DNA from: Sporohalobacter salinus
GTDB lineage: Bacteria; Bacillota; Halanaerobiia; Halobacteroidales; Acetohalobiaceae
Length of the DNA: 64,000 nucleotides
Direction: 5' to 3'
NCBI RefSeq assembly: GCF_016908635.1
Contig: NZ_JAFBEG010000003.1
Location: 1-64,000 of the forward strand
A model generated the notes under the pieces. The model was not told where the DNA came from. It ran no database searches and saw only the letters and a program-made list of their open reading frames with translations. Numbering within the stretch: the first letter of the stretch is position 1; each line of letters starts with the position of its first letter. Positions 53,793 through 62,522 of this stretch are shown here, piece after piece. Both the position numbers and the translations under genes were made by a program.

Positions 53793-54489
53793 AGCAAAAA
53801 TGGCTAAAGGCGATGAAGTTAAGTTTATTTCTCACTTAGATTTGATGAATACTTTAACTAGAGCTTTAAGAAGAGCTAGAATACCAATTAAATTCTCGCA
53901 AGGTTATAATCCTCGACCGGCTATTTCTTTTGGTTCAGCTTTGGCTGTAGGGATTGTAAGCCAGTGTGAATATATAGATTTTGAATTAAAGACTGATTTT
54001 TCAGTAGAAAAATTCAAGAAAGATTTAAATCAGGAATTGCCGACAGGAATTGAGATTTTGAAAGCAAGGGAAATACCAGTGAATACTAAGTCCTTAATGG
54101 CAAAAATTAATGCCGCTCGTTATAGAATTGAAATGAAAACTGAGAATATTATTGATGAGAATGAAGCTAAAGAAATGTTGGCTGATTTTTTGGCTAAAGA
54201 TGAAATTATGATAGTTCGTAAACGGAGAAATAAGTCTGACCGAGAATTTAATCTACGACCGATGGTTTTCGAACTAAAATTGTTAGATGTAATGGAGAAA
54301 AGAATAGTAATTGAAGCTTTAATTCAAACAGGAAGTAGTGGTAATTTACGGACAGAAGAACTGGTTAGAGCCTTTCAACAGAGGTATCCGATTAGTAATG
54401 AATTTGAGTTGACTTATGTAAAGAGGTTAGGATTATATGTTAAACAAAAAGATAAGCTACTTACTCCTATTGAAGTAGCTTTAGAATAA
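53782..54489 (+). CDS. TIGR03936-type radical SAM-linked protein
   Basis: The protein of about 235 residues begins MKIRAKMAKGDEVKFISHLD and has RALRRARIPIKFSQGYNPRP, the DUF2344 hallmark. In some bacteria this domain is fused to the C-terminus of the preceding radical SAM protein. Here it overlaps that gene by 11 bases, so the two products probably act together. Function unproven. An ATG at 53782 is chosen over an upstream in-frame GTG. Confidence 0.88.
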   Translation: MKIRAKMAKGDEVKFISHLDLMNTLTRALRRARIPIKFSQGYNPRPAISFGSALAVGIVSQCEYIDFELKTDFSVEKFKKDLNQELPTGIEILKAREIPVNTKSLMAKINAARYRIEMKTENIIDENEAKEMLADFLAKDEIMIVRKRRNKSDREFNLRPMVFELKLLDVMEKRIVIEALIQTGSSGNLRTEELVRAFQQRYPISNEFELTYVKRLGLYVKQKDKLLTPIEVALE

Positions 54490-54527
54490 TTTTTAAATGA
54501 TGGAATTTATCAGGGAGCTGAGAAGTT

Positions 54528-56210
54528 ATGGTTAAGGAAATTTTGGTTGATGTTGATTTGAAAGAAACTCGAGTAGCAATTGTGAAAAATAATAAGTTAT
54601 CTGAAATATATTTTGAACGAGAAAATGATAATCAGGTAGTAGGAAATATCTATAAAGGTATAGTAACTGATGTATTGCCAGGAATGCAGGCTGCATTTGT
54701 CAATGTTGGGTTAGAAAAGAATGTATTTTTACATGTTAGCGATGCTTTAGCTTTAGTTTCAGATGAAAAACGAAACAAGAATTTATCGATTCAAGAGGTA
54801 GTACAGCCAGGACAGAAAATTATGGTTCAGATTACCAAAGAACCGTTAGGAAGTAAAGGGGCAAGAGTAACTTGTGATCTTAATCTACCTGGAAGATACT
54901 TAGTATTGATGGTAACGATGGATCATATTGGGATTTCACGTCGGATTACAGACAGTCAAAAGCGTAATCGATTAAAAGAGATTACTCAAGGGTTTAAACC
55001 AGATGATAAAGGTTTAATTGTTAGAACAGCAGCTGCGGATAAGTCTTCGGCTGCGTTGAAGCGAGATTTTAATTTTCTGATTAAACTGTGGGAAAAGATA
55101 GTTCATCATTATCATAATTCAGAGGCCCCAGCTTTGCTTCACAGTGATCTAAATTTGGCTAGTAAGATAGTAAGGGATAAATTTACTAAAAAAATAGACC
55201 GGGTTTTAATTGATGATAGAGAAGAATATCAAGATATTATAGAGTTATTAGACTTTATTTCACCTAGTTTAAAATCTAAAGTGCAGTTTTATGATAGAAC
55301 TAAGCCAATTTTTGAGTATTACAATTTAGAACCAGCAATTGATAAGACTCTAAAACGTCAAGTATGGTTGGACTGTGGTGGTTATATTGTAGTTGATATA
55401 ACTGAAGCTTTAACGTCTATTGATGTTAATACTGGAAAATATGTAGGAGATACCGATCTAGCAGATACAGTATTAAAAACAAATAAGGAAGCTGCTAGAG
55501 AGATTGCAAAGCAGTTGAAATTACGAGATATAGGTGGAATTATTATTATTGATTTTATAGACATGGATAATACCGAAGATCAAAAGGAAGTATTAGCAGT
55601 ATTAGATGAAGAATTACAAAAAGATAAGACAAAGACTACTATTTTAGGATTAACAGAGCTAGGGTTAGTAGAAATGACTCGAAAGAAGGAAAAAGAAGGT
55701 GTCGAAGAATTTTTGCAAAAACCTTGTCCTTACTGTGATGGGAAGGGGCGAGTTTTATCTGAAGATACCATGGCTTTGAGAGCAATTAGGAAATTAAGAG
55801 ATCTTTTTGCTGAACAGAATGATGAGGCTGTATTATTAGAAGTTCATCCACAGGTAGCAGCTCGTTTAATTGGTTTAGGAGGTAATAACTTAAAAGAATT
55901 GGAGGCAGAATTAGATCGACATATTTACGTTAAAGGATCTGAAGAGCTACATATAGAAGAAATTGATATAGTAGAGACAGGAAGTAAAAAAGCTATTGCA
56001 GAATTAGCCTCACCAGTAGAAGTAGGAGAAAGAAAAAAATTAGAAATTGAAGAGCCTCATGTAACTAATAAACAGGATGGAATTTCTCGAATTGAGGGTT
56101 TTATTATAGATGTTACTGATGGAGGACATTTGGTAGGAGAAAAAGTAGAGGTTGAAATTACTGATGTTTACCGAACTTATGCTAAAGCTAAAGTGATTAG
56201 AAATATTTAG
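54528..56210 (+). CDS. rng: Ribonuclease E/G family protein with C-terminal TRAM-like extension
   Basis: The endoribonuclease acts in rRNA maturation and mRNA decay. The S1 domain is at ~35-130 (GNIYKGIVTDVLPGMQAAFV). The DNase-I-like catalytic core has VDITEALTSIDVNTGKYVG and GGIIIIDFIDMDN with the metal-binding Asp residues. The zinc-link is CPYCDGKGRV (~400). After the family's usual end (~490) the chain continues with GFIIDVTDGGHLVGEKVEVE, a TRAM-like RNA-binding module. Length is 560, against about 490 for E. coli RNase G. CAGGGAGCTGAG precedes the ATG. It is followed by the L21 leader. Confidence 0.93.
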   Translation: MVKEILVDVDLKETRVAIVKNNKLSEIYFERENDNQVVGNIYKGIVTDVLPGMQAAFVNVGLEKNVFLHVSDALALVSDEKRNKNLSIQEVVQPGQKIMVQITKEPLGSKGARVTCDLNLPGRYLVLMVTMDHIGISRRITDSQKRNRLKEITQGFKPDDKGLIVRTAAADKSSAALKRDFNFLIKLWEKIVHHYHNSEAPALLHSDLNLASKIVRDKFTKKIDRVLIDDREEYQDIIELLDFISPSLKSKVQFYDRTKPIFEYYNLEPAIDKTLKRQVWLDCGGYIVVDITEALTSIDVNTGKYVGDTDLADTVLKTNKEAAREIAKQLKLRDIGGIIIIDFIDMDNTEDQKEVLAVLDEELQKDKTKTTILGLTELGLVEMTRKKEKEGVEEFLQKPCPYCDGKGRVLSEDTMALRAIRKLRDLFAEQNDEAVLLEVHPQVAARLIGLGGNNLKELEAELDRHIYVKGSEELHIEEIDIVETGSKKAIAELASPVEVGERKKLEIEEPHVTNKQDGISRIEGFIIDVTDGGHLVGEKVEVEITDVYRTYAKAKVIRNI

Positions 56211-56212
56211 AC

Positions 56213-56241
56213 TTGACATTAAGTCCGAATTATGCTAGAAT
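56213..56241 (+). promoter_or_regulatory. Strong sigma-A promoter of rplU-prp-rpmA
   Basis: A perfect TTGACA (56213-56218), a 17-base spacer and TAGAAT (56236-56241) begin three bases after the rng stop. The transcript would start near 56248, giving a ~120-base leader. Confidence 0.88.
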
Positions 56242-56247
56242 ACTGAC

Positions 56248-56365
56248 TTGTAAGTGGTATTTGTTTAAGGTAGTAATCGTTGACTACCAAAACCGCTCGG
56301 TACGGGTTTTAAATAACGTAATGTTTACCTAGTTACCGGCGAGTCTGAGGTAGAGGAGGTGTCAT
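56248..56365 (+). ncRNA. L21 ribosomal protein leader
   Basis: The region between the promoter and rplU has the features of the Firmicutes L21 leader. A first hairpin is GGTAGT…ACTACC (56269-56289). A second is AAAACCG…CGGGTTTT. A conserved-looking run GTTTACCTAGTTACCGGCGA then precedes GTCTGAGGTAGAGGAGGTG, which holds the Shine-Dalgarno. It presumably lets free L21 repress its own operon. Recognition is by position and hairpins, not by a covariance-model search. Confidence 0.75.
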
Positions 56366-56369
56366 ATTA

Positions 56370-56681
56370 ATGTATGCAATTATAGAAACAGGCGGTAAGC
56401 AGTATAAAGTAGAAGAAGGACAGATGGTTGAAGTTGAAAAGTTAGATGTTGAAGAGGATGATTCTGTAGAATTTGAAACAATAAAAGCTGTTTCTAGTGA
56501 AGAGGGTCTTCAGGTTGGGCAACCTACTTTAGAAGATGCTAAAGTAACTGGAAAAGTTGTAGAGCAGGGCAAGGGCGATAAAATTATTGTTTTTAAATAT
56601 AAGCCTAAAAATAATTATCGTAAAAAGATGGGCCATCGTCAGCCTTATACTAAAGTAATGATTGAAGATATTCAAGCGTAA
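56370..56681 (+). CDS. rplU: 50S ribosomal protein L21
   Basis: [20 protein letters not shown] at the start and [20 protein letters not shown] near the end are hallmarks of L21, which binds 23S rRNA. Length 103 is standard. GGAGGTG lies 9 bases upstream. It is first of rplU-prp-rpmA. Confidence 0.98.
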   Translation: MYAIIETGGKQYKVEEGQMVEVEKLDVEEDDSVEFETIKAVSSEEGLQVGQPTLEDAKVTGKVVEQGKGDKIIVFKYKPKNNYRKKMGHRQPYTKVMIEDIQA

Positions 56682-56683
56682 AG

Positions 56684-57016
56684 ATGGTTAAAGTAATTAT
56701 TGAACGTAATCAGTCTGGTCGAATTACTAAATTTAGGGCTGAAGGTCATGCAGAATATGGAGAATATGGTAATGATATAGTATGTGCTGCTGTATCAGCT
56801 ATCTTACAGACAGCTATATTTGGATTAACAGAACATTTAGGTCTGTCAGTAGAGGTTGATACCTCAGATGGCTGGTTAGGCTGTAATTTAGAAGATATTA
56901 ATGCGTCTAAAGAGATAAATGCAATTTTAGAAACTATGTTCATAGGATTGGAGAAGACCGCTCAATCTTATCCGGATAATTTAAAAATATTGGAAGGAGG
57001 TAAGAAAGATGATTAA
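56684..57016 (+). CDS. prp: Ribosomal-processing cysteine protease Prp
   Basis: The small cysteine protease (110 residues) removes the N-terminal extension of L27 in Firmicutes. The catalytic His is in [20 protein letters not shown] and the Cys follows in IVCAAVSAI, the family signature. It is two bases after rplU and overlaps rpmA by 8 bases. Its substrate is encoded directly downstream. Confidence 0.95.
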   Translation: MVKVIIERNQSGRITKFRAEGHAEYGEYGNDIVCAAVSAILQTAIFGLTEHLGLSVEVDTSDGWLGCNLEDINASKEINAILETMFIGLEKTAQSYPDNLKILEGGKKDD

Positions 57017-57311
57017 AAAAATGGATCTACAGTTGTTTGCTCAAAAGAAGGCGGTTGGAAGTTCTAACAATGGACGGGATAGTATTTCTAAACGCCTAGG
57101 AGTTAAAAGCCATGATGGTCAATTTATTTCTGCTGGTAGCATTATTGTTCGGCAGCGTGGAACTAAGTTTAAGCCAGGCTTAAATGTTGGTCGTGGTAAA
57201 GATGATACACTGTTTGCCAAAGAAGACGGATATGTTACTTTTGAACGAAAAGGAAAGCAGTCACGTCAAGTAAGTGTTTATACTGAAGATCAATTAGAAA
57301 TGTTGGCATAA
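57009..57311 (+). CDS. rpmA: 50S ribosomal protein L27 (with cleavable N-terminal extension)
   Basis: The start is [18 protein letters not shown]. The segment before AQKK matches the Firmicutes extension (LQFF-A) that Prp cuts to expose the functional N-terminus at the peptidyl-transferase centre. [20 protein letters not shown] and [20 protein letters not shown] are typical L27. AAGGAGG precedes the ATG. Length is 100. Confidence 0.98.
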   Translation: MIKKMDLQLFAQKKAVGSSNNGRDSISKRLGVKSHDGQFISAGSIIVRQRGTKFKPGLNVGRGKDDTLFAKEDGYVTFERKGKQSRQVSVYTEDQLEMLA

Positions 57312-57321
57312 ATGAGGTACT

Positions 57322-57353
57322 AACTCCCAGTGTTTATTTACTGGGAGTTTTTT
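57322..57353 (+). terminator. Terminator after rpmA
   Basis: AACTCCCAGT (57322-57331) pairs with ACTGGGAGTT (57340-57349), followed by TTTTATTA. Confidence 0.94.
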
Positions 57354-57420
57354 ATTAGCTAAACTAAACTTGGATATAATAAACAATAAGAACTTGTATT
57401 TATAAGGATGGTGGTTACAT

Positions 57421-58716
57421 ATGTTTGTAGATGAAGTATCAATAAAAGTGGAAGCTGGTAGCGGCGGTGATGGAGCAACTAGTTTTCGCCGGGAGAAGTA
57501 TGAACCAGAAGGTGGACCTAATGGTGGTGACGGTGGCCCAGGTGGAGATGTTATTTTAACTGTAGATGAAGGATTAAATACTTTATTAGAATTTAGAGAG
57601 AAAAAGTTTTATCAAGCTGAATCAGGAGAGAATGGTCAAGAAAAGAATAAACACGGTAAAGGTGGAGAAGATCTTATAATTGAGGTGCCGCCGGGAACTG
57701 TAGTTTATGATAATGAGACTGGTGAGGTTATGGCTGATATGACTGCTGAAGGAGATGAGTTAGTAGTAGCTGAAGGCGGTCGTGGAGGACGAGGTAATGC
57801 TCGCTTTAAATCTTCTACCAGACAGGCACCGAGGTTTTCAGAAAATGGAGAACCGGGTGAGAAAAAAGAGTTCAAATTGGAGTTAAAACTCTTAGCTGAT
57901 GTAGGATTAGTTGGTTTTCCTAATGTCGGAAAGTCTACTTTAATTTCCAGTGTTTCTGCTGCTAAACCAGAAATTGGTAATTATCATTTTACTACTGTTG
58001 AACCCAATTTAGGAGTAGTTAAGACAGGAAATTATGGCAGCTTTGTGATGGCTGATGTCCCTGGTTTGATTGAAGGAGCCCATTCTGGAGTTGGTTTAGG
58101 TGATGATTTTTTGCGTCATTTAGAGAGGACAAAAGTGATTCTTCATGTTTTAGATGTATCTGGATTTGAAGGTCGAGATCCAATAGAAGATTTTGAAGTA
58201 ATTAATGAAGAATTAGAAAAGTTCAATTCTAAATTGAGCCAGCGGCCACAGATAGTAGCTGCTAATAAGATGGATTTACCGGCAGCTAAGGAAAATATTG
58301 ATGAAGTCAAAAAAGAATTAGAAAAAGAAGGTTATGAGGTATTTCCAATTTCAGCTGTAACAGGTCAAGGTATAGATGAGTTAATTAAAGCAGTAGATAA
58401 ATTAGTTCAAAAGACAGAAGAGGCTGTAGAAACTGAAATAGGGGATGAAGATAAAGAGGTAGTAATTAAAGGACCTCAGCCTGCTGGAGAAGAGGATGAG
58501 TTTGAAATTATTAAGCGAGATGATCTTTACATAGTTAAAGGTGAAGAAATTGAACGAAAAGTTGCTATGGTAGATCTGACAAATGAAGATTCAGCTTATC
58601 ATTTTGCTCGTAGATTACAAGAAATGGGAATAGAAGATGCGTTAAAAGAACATGGAATTAATGATGGAGATACCGTTAAAATTGGTGAGGTTGAATTTGA
58701 ATACTTTGAAGAATAA
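57421..58716 (+). CDS. obg: GTPase ObgE/CgtA
   Basis: The ribosome-assembly and stress GTPase has an Obg domain (~1-158) rich in glycine repeats (AGSGGDGATSFRREKYEPEG, GGPNGGDGGPGGDV). The G domain has G1 GFPNVGKSTLIS, G3 DVPGLIEGAHSGVGLGDDFL and G4 NKMD. A C-terminal OCT domain ends the 431 residues. Between G and OCT lies a glutamate-rich insert. GGATGG lies before the ATG. It heads obg-yhbY-proB-proA. Confidence 0.97.
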   Translation: MFVDEVSIKVEAGSGGDGATSFRREKYEPEGGPNGGDGGPGGDVILTVDEGLNTLLEFREKKFYQAESGENGQEKNKHGKGGEDLIIEVPPGTVVYDNETGEVMADMTAEGDELVVAEGGRGGRGNARFKSSTRQAPRFSENGEPGEKKEFKLELKLLADVGLVGFPNVGKSTLISSVSAAKPEIGNYHFTTVEPNLGVVKTGNYGSFVMADVPGLIEGAHSGVGLGDDFLRHLERTKVILHVLDVSGFEGRDPIEDFEVINEELEKFNSKLSQRPQIVAANKMDLPAAKENIDEVKKELEKEGYEVFPISAVTGQGIDELIKAVDKLVQKTEEAVETEIGDEDKEVVIKGPQPAGEEDEFEIIKRDDLYIVKGEEIERKVAMVDLTNEDSAYHFARRLQEMGIEDALKEHGINDGDTVKIGEVEFEYFEE

Positions 58717-58740
58717 AAATTATAAAGGAGTGAATGCAGG

Positions 58741-59034
58741 ATGTTGACAGGGAAACAGAGAAGTTATCTAAGAAAAAAGGGGAATCAGTTAAATCCCGTA
58801 GTGCAGATTGGAAAGAATGGAATTACTTCTAGTCTGCTTGAACAGGTAGAAGAAGTTTTAGAAGCAAAAGAGTTAATTAAAATTAGAGCTTTAAATAATT
58901 CACTCTATACTGCTCGGGAAGTTGCAGAAGAGTTAGCTGAAGAATGTAATGCAGAGGTTGTGCAGGTGATCGGAAGTGTTTGTTTAATTTATCGTCAGAA
59001 TGAAGAAGAACAGAAGTATAATTTACCAGATTAA
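58741..59034 (+). CDS. yhbY: YhbY-family ribosome-associated RNA-binding protein (CRM domain)
   Basis: The 97-residue protein carries one CRM domain: LTGKQRSYLRKKGNQLNPVV, then QIGKNGITSSLLEQVEEVLE with the GxxG-type loop KNGI. It binds pre-50S particles in other bacteria. AAAGGAG precedes the ATG. It sits between obg and proB as in many Firmicutes. Confidence 0.92.
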   Translation: MLTGKQRSYLRKKGNQLNPVVQIGKNGITSSLLEQVEEVLEAKELIKIRALNNSLYTAREVAEELAEECNAEVVQVIGSVCLIYRQNEEEQKYNLPD

Positions 59035-59051
59035 TTGGGTTGGTGATTTCG

Positions 59052-60185
59052 ATGTCAATTGAGAAAGATTTACAGCAGGCTGATAGAATAGTGGTTAAAG
59101 TAGGCAGTAGTACTTTAACCCATTCTACATCTAAGTTAGATCTAGGGCGAATAGAGTCTTTAATTCGTCAGTTAGTGGATCTTAAGAATCGAGGTAAAGA
59201 GATAATTTTAGTTACTTCAGGAGCTATCAGTGCTGGTAGAGGTAAGCTTGATTTAAAAGAGTTGGCCAATACAATTCCTGAAAAGCAGGCACTAGCAGCA
59301 GTAGGGCAGGGGGTGTTGATGCAGATTTATGAGAAATTCTTTAGTGAATATGGTTGTACTTTAGCCCAAATTCTTTTGACTAAAGGTGATATTACAGAAC
59401 GAAAACGGTATCTCAATTCCCGAAATACTTTATTTAAATTACTTGATTATGGAATTGTTCCTGTAATTAATGAGAATGATACAGTGGCGGTAGATGAGAT
59501 TAAATTTGGTGATAATGATACTCTATCTGCTCTGGTTGCTACCTTAGTAGATGCTGATTTATTGGTTGTTTTATCGGATGTGGAAGGTATCTATACTAGT
59601 GATCCGCGTGAGAATGAGACAGCTGAGTTAATTTCACAAGTAGATAAGATTACTTCTGAATTAGAGGAATTAGCTGGTGGTGCTGGAACAAGTAGAGGTA
59701 CTGGAGGAATGGTAACTAAAATTGAAGCGGCTAAGATAGCTACACGAGCGGGAGTTATGATGATGATAGCTAATGGTAGTCAGGAACATATTCTGCAGGA
59801 AATTGTAGAAGGAATAAATCCAGGTACTGTGTTTTTACCTGATAATCAAGGATTGGATAGTCGGAAGAAGTGGATTGCTTTTAATTTAGCAGTTCAAGGG
59901 AGAATAACTGTAGATTCAGGAGCAGAGAAGGCACTTTTAAATCAAGGTACTAGTCTTTTACCTTGTGGAGTTGTAAAGGTTGAAGATGATTTTAAAGCTG
60001 GAGATGTAGTTGATATTCTGAATGGAGATAAAAAAGAGATCTGTAGGGGAATTGTAAATTATTCAAATGAGGAAATAGAGACTATAAAGGGTTTACAATC
60101 AACTGAAATTATTGATAAGCTAGGTTATAAGGACTATGATGAGGTTGTTCATAGAGATAATTTAGTTTGTTTAAAAACTAACTAA
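59052..60185 (+). CDS. proB: Glutamate 5-kinase
   Basis: This is the first enzyme of proline synthesis. The amino-acid kinase domain shows RIVVKVGSSTLTHSTSKLDL, VTSGAISAGRGKL, INENDTVAVDEIKFGDNDTL and GTGGMVTKIEAAKIATRAGV. A C-terminal PUA domain (~275-370) is present, as in E. coli ProB. ATG 59052 is chosen with GGTGAT just upstream; an in-frame TTG at 59040 is the alternative. proA follows by 30 bases. Proline is an osmolyte in saline habitats; control by feedback inhibition is a known family property. Confidence 0.96.
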   Translation: MSIEKDLQQADRIVVKVGSSTLTHSTSKLDLGRIESLIRQLVDLKNRGKEIILVTSGAISAGRGKLDLKELANTIPEKQALAAVGQGVLMQIYEKFFSEYGCTLAQILLTKGDITERKRYLNSRNTLFKLLDYGIVPVINENDTVAVDEIKFGDNDTLSALVATLVDADLLVVLSDVEGIYTSDPRENETAELISQVDKITSELEELAGGAGTSRGTGGMVTKIEAAKIATRAGVMMMIANGSQEHILQEIVEGINPGTVFLPDNQGLDSRKKWIAFNLAVQGRITVDSGAEKALLNQGTSLLPCGVVKVEDDFKAGDVVDILNGDKKEICRGIVNYSNEEIETIKGLQSTEIIDKLGYKDYDEVVHRDNLVCLKTN

Positions 60186-60215
60186 AATTTAAATAAATAA
60201 AGGAGTGAAAAGATA

Positions 60216-61472
60216 ATGAGTATTAAACAGCAAGTAGTGGATAAAGCTAAAGCAGCTAGTCAAGCAGCTAGAGAGTTAGCCAATATAGAAACTACTGTTA
60301 AAAATAAAGCATTATTGGCTATGGCTGATGCTTTAGAAGATAGTGTAGACTTTATTTTAGCTGAAAATGAAAAGGATATGAAAAATGGGAGAGAAGAGGG
60401 CTTGAATGAGGCCTTAATGGATCGTTTGTTATTGACTGAAGAAAGAATTAAGAAAATGGCCAATGGTTTGCGGGAAGTGGCTCAGTTTGATGATCCAATT
60501 GGAGAAGTTATAGGAATGAAAAAGAGACCTAATGAGCTACAGCTTGGAAAGGTTAAGGTTCCGCTAGGAGTTATTGGAATGATCTATGAATCGCGTCCAA
60601 ATGTAACTGCAGACGCTACTGGTCTCTGTTTAAAAGCTGGAAATACTGTTTTATTGCGCGGAGGTTCAGAGGCTATTAATTCTAATAAAGCCGTTACTGA
60701 GGTAATATCTAAGGCTGCGTATGAAAGTGGAATTCCAACTGGGGCAATTCAATTAATTGAGACGACTGATAGAGAGGCCGTTCAGGTTATGTTCGAGTTA
60801 AATGAATATTTAGATGTCCTAATTCCACGCGGTGGTTCTGGCTTAATTAATGCTGTAATCAATAATTCTACTGTGCCTGTAATTGAAACTGGTGTTGGAA
60901 ACTGTCATACTTATATAGATAACGAAGCAGATCAAGAGATGGCTGAAGATATTGTAATGAATGCTAAGACTCAACGGCCAGGTGTTTGTAATGCTATGGA
61001 GACCTTATTGGTTCATTCAGAGATTGCTGAAGATTTTTTACCGGAAATGGTTGCAAAATTGCAGAAAGCCAATGTAGAAATCAGAGGAGACGAGACAGTA
61101 CAGGAATTGGTTTCTGGTATTGAGCCGGCAACAGAAGATGACTGGTCAGCAGAGTATTTAGATTATATTTTAGCGATTAAAGTTGTTGCTGGGTTAGAAG
61201 AGGCTGTTGATCATATTCATAAATATAATACTAAACATTCGGAAGCAATTATTACTGATAATTATCATAAAGCTAGAAAGTTTTTAAATGTAGTTGATGC
61301 TGCTGCTGTTTATGTTAATGCGTCTACTAGGTTTACTGATGGAGGTCAATTTGGTTTAGGGGCTGAAATCGGAATTAGTACTCAGAAACTACATGCTCGC
61401 GGTCCAATGAGCGTAAATGAGTTAACCACTACTAAGTTTATTGTTTATGGAGATGGCCAGATTCGTGAATAA
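60216..61472 (+). CDS. proA: Gamma-glutamyl phosphate reductase
   Basis: The enzyme reduces glutamyl phosphate to the semialdehyde with NADPH. Family features are VPLGVIGMIYESRPNVTADA, LCLKAGNTVLLRGGSEAINS and the catalytic cysteine in NAKTQRPGVCNAMETLLVH (~263). VNASTRFTDGGQFGLGAEIG follows near the C-terminus. Length 418 is normal. AAAGGAG precedes the ATG. Confidence 0.97.
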   Translation: MSIKQQVVDKAKAASQAARELANIETTVKNKALLAMADALEDSVDFILAENEKDMKNGREEGLNEALMDRLLLTEERIKKMANGLREVAQFDDPIGEVIGMKKRPNELQLGKVKVPLGVIGMIYESRPNVTADATGLCLKAGNTVLLRGGSEAINSNKAVTEVISKAAYESGIPTGAIQLIETTDREAVQVMFELNEYLDVLIPRGGSGLINAVINNSTVPVIETGVGNCHTYIDNEADQEMAEDIVMNAKTQRPGVCNAMETLLVHSEIAEDFLPEMVAKLQKANVEIRGDETVQELVSGIEPATEDDWSAEYLDYILAIKVVAGLEEAVDHIHKYNTKHSEAIITDNYHKARKFLNVVDAAAVYVNASTRFTDGGQFGLGAEIGISTQKLHARGPMSVNELTTTKFIVYGDGQIRE

Positions 61473-61503
61473 GGTAGAATCGTTAGAAATCAATTTTAAT
61501 TAG

Positions 61504-61545
61504 CCGATATATCTCTAAAGTTTAGGGGTATATTGGTTTTTTTAT
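61504..61545 (+). terminator. Terminator after proA
   Basis: CCGATATATCTCTAAA (61504-61519) pairs imperfectly (G-T and one mismatch) with TTTAGGGGTATATTGG (61521-61536), followed by TTTTTTTATT. Confidence 0.85.
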
Positions 61546-61600
61546 TAAAAGAAATATTGATAAGAAAGTTAACTAGAGCTAAAGCAAGGAGGATTGGAAT

Positions 61601-62488
61601 ATGAGTTTAATAGATTTACATATTCATACTTACTATAGTTCAGATGGAGAATTGACTCCATTGGAGATAATTAAGCTAGCTCAAAAAAAGGGAATAGAAA
61701 GTATTGCTATTACCGATCATGATACTATAGATGGTTTAAAAGAGACACTGCAACTAGGAAAAAAGAAAGGAATAGAAGTAATACCTGGAATTGAATTTGA
61801 TACAGAATATGCTGGGAAAAGTTTGCATATTTTGGGGTATTATCTTGATTGGCAGAATACTAAACTTAAAGAAATAACAGAAAATATTAGGGATCAACAA
61901 TTAAAACGAGCTAAAAAAAGAGTTGAGTTATTACAGAAGATGGGGTTTTCATTAGAATGGTCAACAGTAAAAGAAAAAGCCAATATTATTCCTGTCGGTG
62001 GGATTATTGCGGAAGTGTTATTAACTAATGGCTTAAATGATAATGATGAAAGATTAGAACCATATGTTACAGGAGAGAGGAATGATCAACCATATTTTAA
62101 TTTTTATTTAGATTATTTTTTACCAGGTCAGCCTGCTTATGTTCCAATTGAATTACCTAATTCCAAAGAAATAATTAATTTAATACATGAATTAGGTGGA
62201 GTAGCAATTCTTGCCCATCCTGGTTCAGCAATTGATTTGAGTGAGGATGAAGAATTACTAACTGAATTAGTCGAAAGTGGCTTGGATGGTATTGAAGCTT
62301 ATAGTACTTATCATTCTCATGATGAAGATTTAGAGTTTGTTGATTGGGCTGTTGAAAAAAATATTTTAATTACAGCTGGTAGTGATTTCCACGGTCAGTT
62401 AAAGCCCAAGATTGAGTTAGGAGGCATTCAAGGTAATAATGATTACAAATTAGTTAAAAACTTAAAGAAAAGAGCTGAAAAGTACTAG
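61601..62488 (+). CDS. PHP-domain metal-dependent phosphoesterase
   Basis: The PHP domain shows IDLHIHTYYSSDGELTPLEI (HxH), AITDHDTIDGLKE, the EVIPGIEFD glutamate, AILAHPGSAIDLSED and the last ligand motif TAGSDFHG. Related proteins hydrolyse 3',5'-nucleoside bisphosphates (RNase AM/YciV) or oligoribonucleotides. Length 295 fits that group. AAGGAGG precedes the ATG. It follows the proA terminator and precedes a potassium transporter by 34 bases, probably without functional connection. Confidence 0.88.
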   Translation: MSLIDLHIHTYYSSDGELTPLEIIKLAQKKGIESIAITDHDTIDGLKETLQLGKKKGIEVIPGIEFDTEYAGKSLHILGYYLDWQNTKLKEITENIRDQQLKRAKKRVELLQKMGFSLEWSTVKEKANIIPVGGIIAEVLLTNGLNDNDERLEPYVTGERNDQPYFNFYLDYFLPGQPAYVPIELPNSKEIINLIHELGGVAILAHPGSAIDLSEDEELLTELVESGLDGIEAYSTYHSHDEDLEFVDWAVEKNILITAGSDFHGQLKPKIELGGIQGNNDYKLVKNLKKRAEKY

Positions 62489-62522
62489 TAATAAGAGTAG
62501 GTTTGAAGGGAGTAGTCTGGTG

